Shown: positions 38,820-53,519, numbered from the stretch's first letter. The stretch is 64,000 bases of DNA from Scylla paramamosain (GCF_035594125.1 NW_026973726.1:186001-250000), one strand, 5' to 3'. Notes: generated by a model not told the origin, from the sequence alone. Program-made: numbers and translations.

Positions 38820-41800
38820 CAAAACGTTTATTTTACGAGTAATTTACATTTTTAGTGTCTTGTGAGTGTGATTGAGTACCAAAACGCAAAAACGAATAAA
38901 TAACACTCAATATGGAGCAACAGTACAACTTTCCCAAGAATGTGTATTTTGAGTGTATTTCACTTTGGTGGTAGCAAAACGCCGAGCTGAATAAAAAAAA
39001 ACACCCTATATGGGGAAAGGAAACATTTCCAGAAACGTGTCTTTTTATTATTTATGAGCGTCTTAGGTACTAAAACGCTAAAAAAAAAAAGCATGAAAAG
39101 AACGCCATATATAAAAATTACCGAAAGCTTTTTTTTTCGGTGTTTTGAGCTACTTACGTACCAAAACGCTAAAATGCATTCAAAACATTTTATGGAAAAG
39201 TATCATAACTTTACCAAAAGAACGTCTAGTTTAAGTGTTTTCAGCTTGTTACATAGAAAAATGCCAAAATGGATGCTGAGTTCCCTAGATAGGGTAAAGA
39301 AAGAACATTACGTAGAACGTTTGTTGTTCGAGCTTTTGAGATTCTTAAGTACCAAAAGGCTAAGACGCAGGCAAAACACCCTTTATAATGAAACAACTAT
39401 ACCAAAAACAAAATATACCAAATAACTATACCAAAAACATGTATTTTCAGAGTTTTGAGCTAGTAACATATAAATATTCTCAAATGCATGGAAAGAACTC
39501 TATATGGGTAACGAAAATAATATTAAGAAAAACGTGTATTTTAAGAGCTTCTTAGGTACGAAAGTGCTAAAAGGATTCAATAGCAATCCGTACGGCGAAA
39601 CAAAATTTCATTACCAAAGACGTGTATTTTTTAGTGTTTTTCATATTGTTAGGTACCAAATGCCAAAATGAAAGCAAATCCACTTATGGGGGGAAACGAA
39701 ACGACATCAACAGAAACGTGTCTTTTGAGAGTTTTTCAGTTTGTTAAGCTCGATAAACGTAAAAAAAAAGGAAAGGTATCACCCTGTATGGAAAAATAAA
39801 ACATTAGAAAAAACGTGTTTTTCAGTGTTTTATCAATCATTTTAATACAAAAACACTAAAACGCATGCAAAACACCTATAGAGAAACAACCCAAAACAAA
39901 TATTTTGATTCTTTCTCTTTCTTAGTTACCAAAACATCTTAAAACATACAAAACAGGTTACATTGGTAAAGAAAACGAGATTTCCAGAAACATTACTTTT
40001 GAGTTTTTATCACCGCGCTAGGAACCAAAATACTAAAATGCATGGAAAACACCTTAAAGTAAAAACAAAACAACTTTAACAAAAACGTCTCTTTATAGTG
40101 TTTTGAGCTACTTACGAAAACGTTAATACACGTTAAAAACATGTATTTGCAGTGTTTTTGAGCTTGTTACATAGTAAAAATATAAAAAAAATGCGTGGAA
40201 AGTTCTCTATATTTGGAAAGGAGACATTATGAGAAACATGTGTCAGAAGAGTTTTTGAGCTTCTCATATACCAAAGCGCTAAAACGCAAGAATATCATTC
40301 TATATGAAGAAACAGCAACACTACCAAAAAGGTATATTTTGAATGTATTTCACATTATGTATCAAAACGCCAACATAAATACAAAACATCCTATATGGAG
40401 AAAGAAAACGAGATTTCCTGGAACGTGGCTTTCGAATGTTTAAGTGTGTGCCAGAAACAAAACAACTTTAACAAAAACGTCTCTTTTTAGTGTATTTAGT
40501 TACTTACAAAAATGTTAAAACGCCCTTTATGTATTATATTCTTTATGTATTTATATTCTATTAAAAACGTGTATTTGGAGTGTTTTTGAGCTTGTTACAT
40601 AGAAAAAATGTCAAAAATGCATGGAAAATACTCTATATGGTAAAAGGAGATATTATGAGAAACTTGCGTCAGGAGATTTTTTGAGCTTCTCTGGTACCAA
40701 AACGCTAAAACGTAAGAATATCACTCTATATGAAGAAACAGCAACACTACAAAAAGGTATATACTGAATGTATTTCACATTGTTAGATACCAAAACACCA
40801 AAATAAATAGAAAGCATTCTATATGGAGAAAGAAAATGAGACTTCCTGGAACGTGCATTTTTCAAGTGTTTACGTGCGTGCTAGACACCGAAACGCTAAA
40901 AAGCATGGAAAGCATCCTATATGGGAAAACAGAAGAGCATTACCAAAAACGTCTCTTTCTAGTCTTCTAAGCAACTTACGTAAGAAAATGATAAAAACTC
41001 ATGTATCTCTGTATGACAAACAAAATAAATAGCAAAAACAAATATTTCGATTGTTTTTAAGCATGTCACAAAAATGCCAAAATGCTTCAAAGTACTTTAA
41101 ATATGGGAAAAAAATACGAGAAACATGTATTATGAGTGTTTTTGACCTTATTAGGTACCAAAACAATTAAATACATGAATAGCACAGAAAATGGAGAAAC
41201 AGAAAAAAAAAAACATTATCAAAACGTTTATTTTACGAATAATTCACATTTTTAGTATCTTGTGAGTATGTTTGAGCTACTTACGTACCAAAACGCTAAA
41301 ACGTATATAAAACACCTTTTATGTAGAAACATAATAACATCATCAAAAATCAGCGTTTTTTTTCTTTTTTTTTTGAGCTTATTACTTACACAAACACCAA
41401 AATGCATCCAAAGTACCCTGTAAGGGGAGATGAGATAACGTTACCTGAAACGTGTATTAGCAATGGTTTTGAGCTTCTTGGGTACGAAAACGCTAAAATG
41501 CATAAATAGCACTCATTATGTAGAAACAGTACAACTTTATCAAGAATGTGTATTTTGAGTGTATTTTACTTTGGTAGTAACAAAACACTGAGCTGAATCT
41601 TAGCTATTTGGTACGTAAGACAATCAAAAGAATTTATAATATCCGTTTCTATTTATGTTCTTTTGGTAACCCATATCTTCCATATATATTCTGTTTAAAA
41701 GTACTCTATTTTTTTTAATATTGATCTTTCTACTTAAAAACAGTTTTCCATGTGTTTTAGCGTTTTGGCATGTAAGGTACTGAAAGACTCAATATATACG

Positions 41801-42892
41801 TTTTTTTTTATAATGTTTGATATTCCCATACAGGGGTTGTTTCCATGTATTTTAGCGTTTTGGTGCATAACATGCTTATAAACACTCCAAAGACATTTAT
41901 CTGGAAATGTTATTTCCGGTGCTTTGCATGCATTTTGGCGTAAAAAGCACAAAAACACTCAAAATACTTGTTTTTTGGTAATAATAATAATGTATTCTTT
42001 CTCTATTAAGGATGTTTTGCTAGCGTTTTAGAATTTTGGTGCGTAAGAAACTCAAAACACTCAAGAGACACGTTTTTCGTAATGTTCTTCGGTATTCCTA
42101 TATAGGGTTATTTCCATGCCTTTTAGCATTTTGGTGTATAACACGCTCATAAACACCAAAAACATTTATCTAGAAATGTTATTTTTTTTCCCATATACAG
42201 TGAATTGCATAAATTTTGGCTGTTTTGTACCTCAAAATAAACGTTTTTCGTAATGTTATTTTGTTTCTCTATATATAATGCTATTAAAGTTTTTTTTTTA
42301 ATTTTGGACACTAAGAAGCTGTGAAAAACACTCATAACACACTTTTCTCGTAATGATTTTCTGTTATTAAATATAGGATATTTTGCATGAAATGCGCGTT
42401 TTCGTACATAACAATATAAATAACACTCATAGCATGTTTTCTTTTTTTATATAGTGTTGTTCTTTTTCTATATATAGAGTGTTATTAGCCATTTTGTTAA
42501 GGTCAATAATATTCATAATACACGTTTCTGCTAATCTCGTTATGCTTCACCATATAGGGTACATTTCATGTATTTCCCCGTTTCTGTACATAACAAGCTG
42601 AAAAACACTCATAATACATAGTTTTGGTAATATTATTCTGTTTCTTCATAACAGGTGTTTTTCATGAATTTTAGTGTTTAGGTACGTAAGAAGGTCGAAA
42701 ACACACAAAAGACAACTTTTTGGAAATGTTTTTGTATTGAAAAATAGAGCCTTTCCATGCATTTTAGCGTTTTGGTAACTAAAACATTCAAAAAGCCTAA
42801 AAAGACACGTTCCTGGTAATTTCAATTCGTTTCCCTATAGAGCATGCATTTTATCGTTTTAGTACCTATAAAAAAAAAAAAAAACATATAAA

Positions 42893-42932
42893 GGTTAGGT
42901 TAGGTTAGGTTAGGTTAGGTTAGGTTAGGTTA
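42893..42932 (+). repeat. Interstitial telomere-type repeat (GGTTA)8
   Basis: Eight perfect tandem copies of GGTTA, that is the (TTAGG)n repeat known as the telomere repeat of many insects and crustaceans. It is followed within four bases (AGAG) by a long (TA)n array, and both lie inside one type B satellite monomer. It is the only such array in the window. Confidence 0.95.
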
Positions 42933-42935
42933 AGA

Positions 42936-43285
<350 letters not shown>

Positions 43286-44050
43286 CTGTTTCTTCAAATC
43301 GCTTTGTATGCATTTTGACATTTTGTCACCTAACAAGGTGAAAAACACTCCAAACACGTTTTTTTTTTTTTCGTATTTTTTATCTGTATCTCTTATATAG
43401 TGCTTTTAAAGCGTTTTAGGGTTTCGGGACCGAAGCTCAGAAGCACTCATTACAGTATACACGTTTCTTGTAATATCGTTTCGTTTCCCGATACAGGGTA
43501 CTTTGGATGCATTTTGGCTCTTTTCTATAAAAGAAATAAAAAAAAAACACTGAAAATCCACGTTTTTTGTAATGTTATTCTATTTATTCATAAAAAGTGT
43601 TTTGCATGCGTTTGAGTGTGTTTGTAAGGAAGAAACTAAAAAACACACAAAAGACACGTTTTTTTTTTTTTTAATGATTTGTATTCCCTTATAGGGTGCT
43701 TTCCATGGCTATTAGAGTTTTGGTCCCTAACATGCTCAAAAACTCTCAAAAGATACGTTCCTGGTATTGATATTTTGTTTCCTCATATACAGTACTTTGC
43801 ATTCGTTTTGTTATTTTGTTACCTAACAATGTGCAAAACACCCAGAATACACGTTTTTTTTTATAATGTTGTTCTGTTTCTCTATAATGAATGCTTTTCA
43901 TGTGTTTTATCATTTCCGTACCTAAGAATCTAAAAGAACACTTTTCTGACAATATAATTTTGTTTAATCATATAAAGTACATTGTAAAGTACATATAAAG
44001 TATTTTAAAGTTTTTATCCTTATGAAGCTAAAAAATACTAAAAATACACA

Positions 44051-44126
44051 TTCTTTGGTAATTCTTTTGGTAATGTTTTGGTAATGTTTACACATTCTTT
44101 GGTAATGTTTGGTAATGTTTGGTGTA
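44051..44126. repeat. 10-bp minisatellite TTTGGTAATG
   Basis: Six to seven imperfect copies of the TTTGGTAATG segment, which is a standard part of the monomer between CACGTTT and GTTCTG. The pattern ACACATTCTTTGGTAATG occurs twice, so a longer unit was also duplicated. Confidence 0.85.
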
Positions 44127-44425
44127 TTCTGTTTCTCCATACGAAAGCTTTGCCTGCCTTTTTCGCATTTTAGGTATGTTAGGGGCTCCTAAACACTCCA
44201 AAGCCACATTTTCGGTAATGTTGTGTTGTATTCTGTTCACATATAGTGTAATCTCAATGCTTTTTGACATTTTGGTGCCTAACACGTTGATAAAAAATTA
44301 AACGACACATTTCTAGTCATATTATTTTGTTTTTCACCAAATAGAGTAATTTGGATTATTTTTTGCGTTTTTGCAACATATCACTCAAATGTTTTTATTA
44401 ATATTGTTTTCTTTCTCTATTTAGA

Positions 44426-45011
44426 AAAAAAAAATGAGCTAAAAGGTATGAATAGAATTCTATTTATAGAAAAAGAACATTACCAAAAATGTGTATTTTG
44501 AGTATTTTCAGTGTTAGGTTCGAAAACGCCAAAAAAAAAAAAAAAAACCCAAATTACTAACAATACACGTTTTTCGTAATGTGCTTCATTTTCCCATGAA
44601 GAGTGCCTTGCATGCACTTAGGCGTTTTGGTAATTAATAATATAGAACGCACTGAAAGCAGACGCTTTTGGGAAATGTTATTTTTCTCTATATAAAGTGC
44701 TATTCATGTAAGTTTTTTTTTTTTTTATGTTTCAGGCCCCAAAACGTTAAAATACATAGAAAGCATCCTATATTGGGTTATGAAATTTTACGAGTTTGAG
44801 TGTTTAGTGTATTTGAGCTTCTTACGTATCAAAACGGGGGAAAAAAAATCTACAAAACACCGTTTATAGAGAAAGAAAATGATTTACTGAAAAAATGAGA
44901 ATTTTTCAATGTTTTGAGCTTCTTATTTTAAAAAATAACAAATGCATGGAACGTACCGTATTTCAGAAATCAAATGATATTGCAAGAAACGTGTATTATG
45001 TGTTCCTGAAG
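44426..45011. repeat. Satellite mosaic with three strand switches
   Basis: Reverse at 44,430-44,535 (GAACATTACCAAAAATGTG), forward at 44,560-44,715 (AATACACGTTTTTCGTAATG), reverse at 44,730-45,011 (GGCCCCAAAACG, then GAAACGTGTATTATG). Switches coincide with A- or T-runs at 44,415, 44,532 and 44,706. The GGCCCC variant is shared with 25,435, where another disturbed stretch lies. Confidence 0.82.
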
Positions 45012-47338
<2,327 letters not shown>

Positions 47339-47415
47339 AACGTGCCTTTCGAATGTTTAAGTGTGTGCTAGACACAAAGCAACTTTAACAATAAAGTCTC
47401 TTTTTTTGTCTTCTG
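47339..47415 (-). repeat. Reverse satellite fragment with a chimeric monomer
   Basis: About 77 bp in reverse orientation (AACGTGCCTTTCGAATG, GTGTGTGCTAGACA, then AAAGCAACTTTAAC). The jump from a type A to a type E sequence right after GTGTGTGC is the same one seen at about 40,447, so this piece was copied from, or to, that locus. Confidence 0.82.
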
Positions 47416-47669
47416 AGCTACGTTTTTGTACTTAAGGCATAAGACCTACCTAAGACTTACCTAAGACTCATTCATAATACTTATTTCTAGTAATATTCTT
47501 TCATTACCTGAAATAGGGTTCTTAACGTGCATTTTGTCGTTTTTCTACGTAACAAGCTAAAAAATATTAAGAAATACTTCTTTTTGGTAATGGTATTCTT
47601 ACTCCAAAAAGTGTGTTTTGTAAGCGTTTTAGCATTTTCATACGTAATAAGATAAAAACACCCATAGGA
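47416..47669 (+). repeat. Satellite tract 17c, forward, left flank of LINE copy 2
   Basis: About two and a half forward monomers that mirror 35,345-35,605, including the CTTAGG-type minisatellite in reverse complement at 47,431-47,470. The tract is cut by the LINE poly-T and continues on the other side at 50,895. Confidence 0.87.
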
Positions 47670-47773
47670 TTTTTTTTTTTTTATGTAGGAAGGATACTGG
47701 CCAAGGGAAAAAAAAATCTAATAAAAAAAATGCTCACTGAAATGCCAGTCCCATAAAAGGGTCAAAGCAGTGG

Positions 47774-50730
47774 TCAAAAATTGGTGGATAAGTGTCTTGA
47801 AACCTCCCTCTTGAAGGAATTCAAGTCGTAGGAAGGTGGAAATACAGAAGCAGGCAGGGAGTTCCAGAGTTTACCAGAGAAAGGGATGAATGATTGAGAA
47901 TACTGGTTAACTCTTGCGTTAGAGAGGTGGACAGAATAGGGGTGAGAGAAAGAAGAAAGTCTTGTGCAGTGAGGCCGCGGAAGGAGGGGAGGCATGCAGT
48001 TAGCAAGATCAGAAGAGCAGTTAGCATGAAAATAGCGGTAGAAGACAGCTAGATATGCAACATTGCGGCGGTGAGAGAGAGGCTGAAGACAGTCAATTAG
48101 AGGAGAGGAGTTGATGAGACGAAAAGCGTTTGATTCCACCCTGTCTAGAAGAGCAGTATGAGTGGAACCCCCCCAGACATGTGAAGCATACTCCATACAT
48201 GGACGGATAAGGCCCTTGTACAGAGTTAGCAGCTGGCGGGGTGAGAAAAACTGGCGGAGACGTCTCAGAACACCTAACTTCATAGAAGCTGTTTTAGCTA
48301 GAGATGAGATGTGAAGTTTCCAGTTCAGATTATAAGTAAAGGACAGACCGAGGATGTTCAGTGTAGAAGAGGGGGACAGTTGAGCGTCATTGAAGAAGAG
48401 GGGATAGTTCTCTGGAAGGTTGTATCGAGTTGACATATGGAGGAATTGAGTTTTTGAGGCATTGAACAATACCAAGTTTGCTCTGCCCCAATCAGAAATT
48501 TTAGAAAGATCAGAAGTCAGGCGTTCTGTGGCTTCCCTGCGTGATATGTTTACCTCCTGAAGGGTTGGACGTCTATGAAAAGACGTGGAAAAGTGCAGAG
48601 TGCATCAGCGTAGGAGTGGATAGGACAAGAAGTTTGGTTTAGAAGATCATTAATGAATAATAAGAAGAGAGTGGGTGACAGGACAGAACCCTGAGGAACA
48701 CCATTGTTAATAGATTTAGGAGAAGAACAGTGACCGTCTACCACAGCAGCAATAGAACGGTCAGAAAGGAAACTTGAAATGAAGTTACAGAGAGAAGTAT
48801 AGAAACCGTAGGAGGGTAGTTTGGAAATTAAAGCTTTGTGCCAGACTCTATCAAAGGCTTTTGATATGTCCAAGGCAACAGCAAAAGTTTCACCAAAATC
48901 TCTAAAAGAGGATGACCAAGACTCAGTAAGGAAAGCCAGAAGATCACCAGTAGAGCGGCCTTGATGGAACCCATACTGGCGATCAGATAGAAGGTTGTGA
49001 AGTGATAGATGTTTAAGAATCTTCCTGTTGAGGATAGATTCAAAAACTTTAGATAAGCAGGAAATTAAAGCAATAGGACGGTAGCCTGAGGGATTAGAGC
49101 GATCACCCTTTTTAGGAACAGGTTCAATGTAAGCAAACTTCCAGCAAGAAGGAAAGGTAGATGTTGACAGACAGAGCTGAAAGAGTTTGACTAGGCAAGG
49201 TGCAAGCACGGAGGCACAGTTTCGGAGAACAATAGGAGGGACCCCATCAGGTCCATGAGCCTTACGAGGGTTTACGCCAGCGAGGGCATGGAAAACATCA
49301 TTGCGAAGAATTTTAATATGTGGCATGAAGTAGTCAGAGGGTGGAGGAGAGGGAGGAACAAGCCCAGAATCGTCCAAGGTAGCGTTTTTAGCAAAGGTTT
49401 GAGCAAAGAGTTCAGCTTTAGAAATAGATGTGGTAGCAGTGGTGCCATCTGGTTGAAGTAGAGGAGGGAAAGAAGAAGAAGCAAAGTTATTGGAGATATT
49501 TTTGGCTAGATGCCAGAAATCACGAGGGGAGTTAGATCTTGAAAGGTTTTGACATTTTCTGTTAATGAAGGAGTTTTTGGCTAGTTGGAGAACAGACTTG
49601 GCATGGTTCCGGGCAGATATATAAAGTGCATGAGATTCTGGTGATGGAAGGCTTAAGTACCTTTTATGGGCCACCTCTCTATCATGTATAGCACGAGAAC
49701 AAGCTGTGTTAAACCAAGGTTTAGAAGGTTTAGGACGAGAAAAAGAGTGAGGAATGTACGCCTCCATGCCAGACACTATCACCTCTATTATGCGCTCAGC
49801 ACACAAAGACGGGTCTCTGACACGGAAGCAGTAGTCATTCCAAGGAAAATCAGCAAAATACCTCCTCAGGTCCCCCCAACTAGCAGAGGCAAAACGCCAG
49901 AGGCACCTTCGCTTAGGGGGATCCTGAGGAGGGATTGGAGTGATATGACAAGATAAAGATATGAGATTGTGATCGGAGGAGCCCAACGGAGAAGAAAGGG
50001 AGACAGCATAAGCAGAAGGATTAGAGATCAGGAAAAGGTCAAGAATGTTGGGCGTATCTCCAAGACGGTCAGGAATACGAGTAGGGTGTTGCACCAATTG
50101 CTCTAGGTCATGGAGGATAGCAAAGTTGCAGGCTAGTTCACCAGGATGGTCAGTGAAGGGAGAGGAAAGCCAAAGCTGGTGGTGAACATTGAAGTCTCCA
50201 AGAATGGAGATCTCTGCAAAAGGGAAGAGGGTCAAAATGTGCTCCACTTTGGAAGTTAAGTAGTCAAAGAATTTCTTATAGTCAGAGGAGTTAGGAGAGA
50301 GGTATACAGCACAGATAAATTTAGTATGAAAATGACTCTGTAGTCGGAGCCAGATGGTGGAAAACTCGGAAGATTCAAGAGCGTGGGCACGAGAGCAGGT
50401 TAAGTCATTGCGCACATAAACGCAGCATCCAGCTTTGGATCGAAAATGAGGATAGAGAAAGTAGGAGGGAACAGAAAAGGGGCTACTGTCAGTTGTCTCA
50501 GACACCTGAGTTTCAGTGAGGAAAAGAAGATGAGGTTTAGAAGAGGAGAGGTGGTGTTCTACAGATTGAAAATTAGATCTTAGACCGCGAATGTTACAGA
50601 AGTTAATGAAGAAAAAGTTGAGGGGGGTGTCAAGACACTTAGGGTCGTCGACAGAAAGGCAGTCCGACCTGGGGACATTTATGGTCCCCTCCCCAGATGG
50701 GGACTCCGAGGCTGGTGTAGGAGTCGCCAT
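47774..50730 (-). pseudogene. Endonuclease/reverse-transcriptase ORF of LINE copy 2, frameshifted at YADD
   Basis: Starts at the ATG at 50,730 ([10 protein letters not shown]) and reads 726 codons to 48,550. It encodes an APE-type endonuclease ([11 protein letters not shown] at about residues 43-53, TET at 72-74, GDFN at 178-181, SDH at 252-254), a linker, and a reverse transcriptase ([38 protein letters not shown]). Near 48,600 four bases present in copy 1 are missing, so the catalytic YADD becomes YADA and the frame shifts. The original frame resumes in 47,774-48,475 (233 residues, containing RPCMEYASHVWGG and ending RHLSTNF). The span plus four bases is exactly 987 codons, so this is the only frame lesion. 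No separate ORF1 or gag-like protein is seen. Motif style fits the Jockey/CR1-like group; the exact clade is not determined. Confidence 0.93.
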
Positions 50731-50890
50731 GATGATTTTAAAATTTTTGGGTGAAGGGTGTGTGTGTTATTAGGTGCTTGTAGTTTTGTGAGGAGGAAGA
50801 GAGTTGTCTTTAGAGGGCAGGTTGTGACTGTCCCCTTGTGTTGTGAGACACAAAGGGAAACGTTCAGTGAGGTCACAGCTGGGTTTAATG
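50731..50890 (-). other. Putative 5' UTR/internal promoter region of LINE copy 2
   Basis: About 160 bp upstream of the ATG at 50,730 that are neither satellite nor coding. On the element strand the region begins near CCCAGCTGTGACCTCACTG and ends with AAAATCATC before ATG. LINEs commonly start transcription from an internal 5' promoter, but no specific promoter element could be confirmed here. Confidence 0.5.
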
Positions 50891-50894
50891 ATAA

Positions 50895-51636
50895 TTTTTT
50901 TCTTTTTTTTTTTTTTTGTAATGTTATATGGTATTCTCACACAAGGTTATTTTCAAGCATTTTAGTGTTATGGTGCATAACATGCTGACAAACACTCGAT
51001 AAATATGTTTCTGGAAATTTCGTTTATTTTCCCCATATAGGATTTAATTATATATATAATCATATAGCGTTTAATTTCACCGTACGGGTTGCTTTGCATG
51101 AATTTTGGTGTTTTGTTGCATAAAATTGTGAAAATACTCAAAATACTATTTTTTTTTTTTTTGTAATGTTCTGTTTCTCCACATACAGTGTAATTCATGC
51201 GTTTTAGTGTTTTAGTACCTTAAAAGCTCAAAAACACTCAAAATACACGTCTCGTAATATTCTTTTGTTTGCCGATGTTCTGCACTTTCAATACATATTT
51301 GCGATTTTGTACGTAACAAATAAAAAAAAAACTGAAAATACATTTTTTTTTATTGTGTTGCCCTATATTGTTTTTGCATGCGGTTTAGCGTTTTTAAATG
51401 TAAGTAGCTAAAAACACTCAAAAGACACGTTTTTTTTTTTTTTCATACAAGGTGTTTTCCTTTCATTTTACTGTTTTTGTGTCTAATAAGCATCAAAATA
51501 CATTCACAAGACATGTTCTTGGAAATGGAGAGGGTGCTGAGCATGCATTTTGGCATTCTAGAATCTAAGTATGTGAAAAACATTTAAAATACACGTTTTT
51601 GATAATACTGTACTCTTTTCCATATAGAATTTTATA
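50895..51636 (+). repeat. Satellite tract 18, forward, right flank of LINE copy 2
   Basis: About seven forward monomers mirroring 34,520-35,340 and 31,960-32,760, with an internal loss at about 51,045-51,060 where a piece matching 34,990-35,210 is missing. It ends at the inverted copy of junction J. No gene is seen. Confidence 0.87.
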
Positions 51637-51690
51637 CAGAGAACGCTGAAACGTATGTAAAACGGCCTTCATGGAAAAAGGATATATTTT
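51590..51690. repeat. Inversion junction J, copy 2 (reverse complement)
   Basis: Read on the minus strand it gives CCTTTTTCCATGAAGGCCG, ACATACGTTTCAGCGTTC, AAAATTCTATATGGAAAAG, the same order as 31,860-31,960. It is closer to that copy than to the one at 58,046. Confidence 0.87.
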
Positions 51691-52556
51691 TTTTTATTAA
51701 AATCGTGTATTTGGAGTGTTTTTAGCTTGTTACACAGAAAAAAATTAAAAAATGGGTAGAAAGTACTCTACATGGGGAAAAGCAGATATTATGAGAAATT
51801 TGCGTCAGGAAAGTTTTTGAGCTTCTCAGGTACCAAAATGCTAAAACGCAAGAATATCACTCTATATGAAGAAACAGCAACACTACAAAAATAAGGTATA
51901 TTTTGAATGTATTTCACATTGTTAGGTACCAAAATGCCAAAATGAATACAAAGCATCCTATATGGAGAAAGAAAACGAGACTTCCAGAAACGTTCCTTTC
52001 GAATGTTTGAGTGCGTGCTAGACACCCAAACGCTAAAAAGCATGGAAAGCATCGTATATGGGAAAACAAAAGAACATTACCAAAAACGTCTCTTTCCAAT
52101 GTTATAAGCAAATTACGTAAGAAAATGCTAAAAACTCATGTATCTCTGTATGACAAATAAAATAGATACCAAAAACAATATTTCGAGTGTTTTTGAGCAT
52201 GTTACAAAAAGGCCAAAATGCTTCAAAGTACTTTAAATGTGGGGAAAAAAAAGAATACGAGAACCATGTATTATGAGTGTTTTTTTTTTAGCTTATTAGG
52301 TGACAAAACAATAAAATGCATGAATAGCACTGAATATGGAGAAATAGAAAAAAAAAACATTATCGAAACGTTTATTTTACGAGTAATTCAAATTTTTTGT
52401 GTTTTGTTAGTGTGTTTGAGCTACCTACGTACCAAAACGATAAAACGTATACAAAACACCTTTTATGTAGAAACATTATCAAAAATAATTATTTACTTAT
52501 TTACTTTTTATTTTTTGAGCTTGTTACGTAAACAAAAGCCAAAATACATGCAAAGT
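51637..52556 (-). repeat. Satellite tract 19, reverse
   Basis: About ten reverse monomers paralogous to 29,560-30,440, 40,515-41,420 and 61,770-62,220 (variants GGAAAGTTTTTGAGCTTCTC, GAGTGCGTGCTAGACAC, TCATGTATCTCTGTATG). It ends at a double hairpin. No gene is seen. Confidence 0.87.
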
Positions 52557-52622
52557 AACTTGTAAGGCTCAAGGAGCCTTACAAGTTTACAAGTTTGAGC
52601 CTTATTAATTATAAGGCTCAAA
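52557..52622. repeat. Two adjacent perfect hairpins at a strand switch
   Basis: Hairpin 1: arms 52,557-52,570 and 52,574-52,587 (left AACTTGTAAGGCTC), loop AAG. Hairpin 2: arms 52,594-52,605 and 52,611-52,622 (left TTTGAGCCTTAT), loop TAATT. The reverse tract ends in the first and the forward tract starts from the second, so the switch itself is made of fold-back copies of one AAGGCTC sequence. Confidence 0.93.
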
Positions 52623-52832
52623 AACACTTAAAATACTCCTTTCTCGTAATGTCTTTTCGTTTCGACATGTAAGGTACTTTGCAGGTATTGTAGCGTTTTT
52701 CTACATAAGCTCAAATCACGATTTTTTTCATTTTGTTTTTGGTAGGATTTTGTTTCTCTATAAAAATTATTTGGATGCGTTTTAGCGTTTTGGTACGCAA
52801 GTACCTCAAAACACTGAAAAGAAATGTTTTAC

Positions 52833-53108
<276 letters not shown>

Positions 53109-53393
53109 TCTTTTATTCCCATATAGGGTGATTTCCATACTTTATAGCGTGTTGTTCCATAGCATTGTCTTAAACACTCAAAAGATACGTTTCTGGAAAT
53201 CTCATTTCCTTTCCATATATAGCTTGCTTTGTATTAATTTTGGCTTTTTGGTTCCTAAGAATGTGAAATACAATTAAAATACATAATAATAATAAAATTC
53301 TTAATGTTTTTCGTTTCCCTATTAAGGGTAATTTCCATGTTTTTCTTGCAATTTGCATGTTTGTTCCTAAGAATGTGAAATACAATTAAAATA

Positions 53394-53394
53394 C

Positions 53395-53484
<90 letters not shown>
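53394..53484. repeat. (AAT)n microsatellite with local duplication
   Basis: About 30 ATA/AAT units with one TTAT interruption. It follows a short tandem duplication: CCTAAGAATGTGAAATAC and AATTAAAATACATAAT occur at both 53,254-53,290 and 53,364-53,400. The duplicate block at 2,920-2,960 has one copy and no AAT run. Confidence 0.93.
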
Positions 53485-53487
<3 letters not shown>

Positions 53488-53519
53488 TACCCTATTAAGG
53501 GTATTTTGCATTTTTTTTT

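Larger units (their letters stand above)
47670..50894 (-). mobile_element. Non-LTR retrotransposon (LINE), copy 2, near full length
   Basis: Minus-strand LINE insertion of about 3.2 kb. The 3' end is the T-run at 47,670-47,682, followed by the same 3' UTR as copy 1. The 5' end lies near 50,887-50,894, after a 5' UTR of about 160 bp. Satellite flanks on the two sides are parts of one mirror copy of 34,5xx-35,605, so the target is known: the CATAGGAT|poly-T position of a type E monomer (empty counterpart at 35,325-35,385). Poly-T on both sides hides any target-site duplication. Confidence 0.93.
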
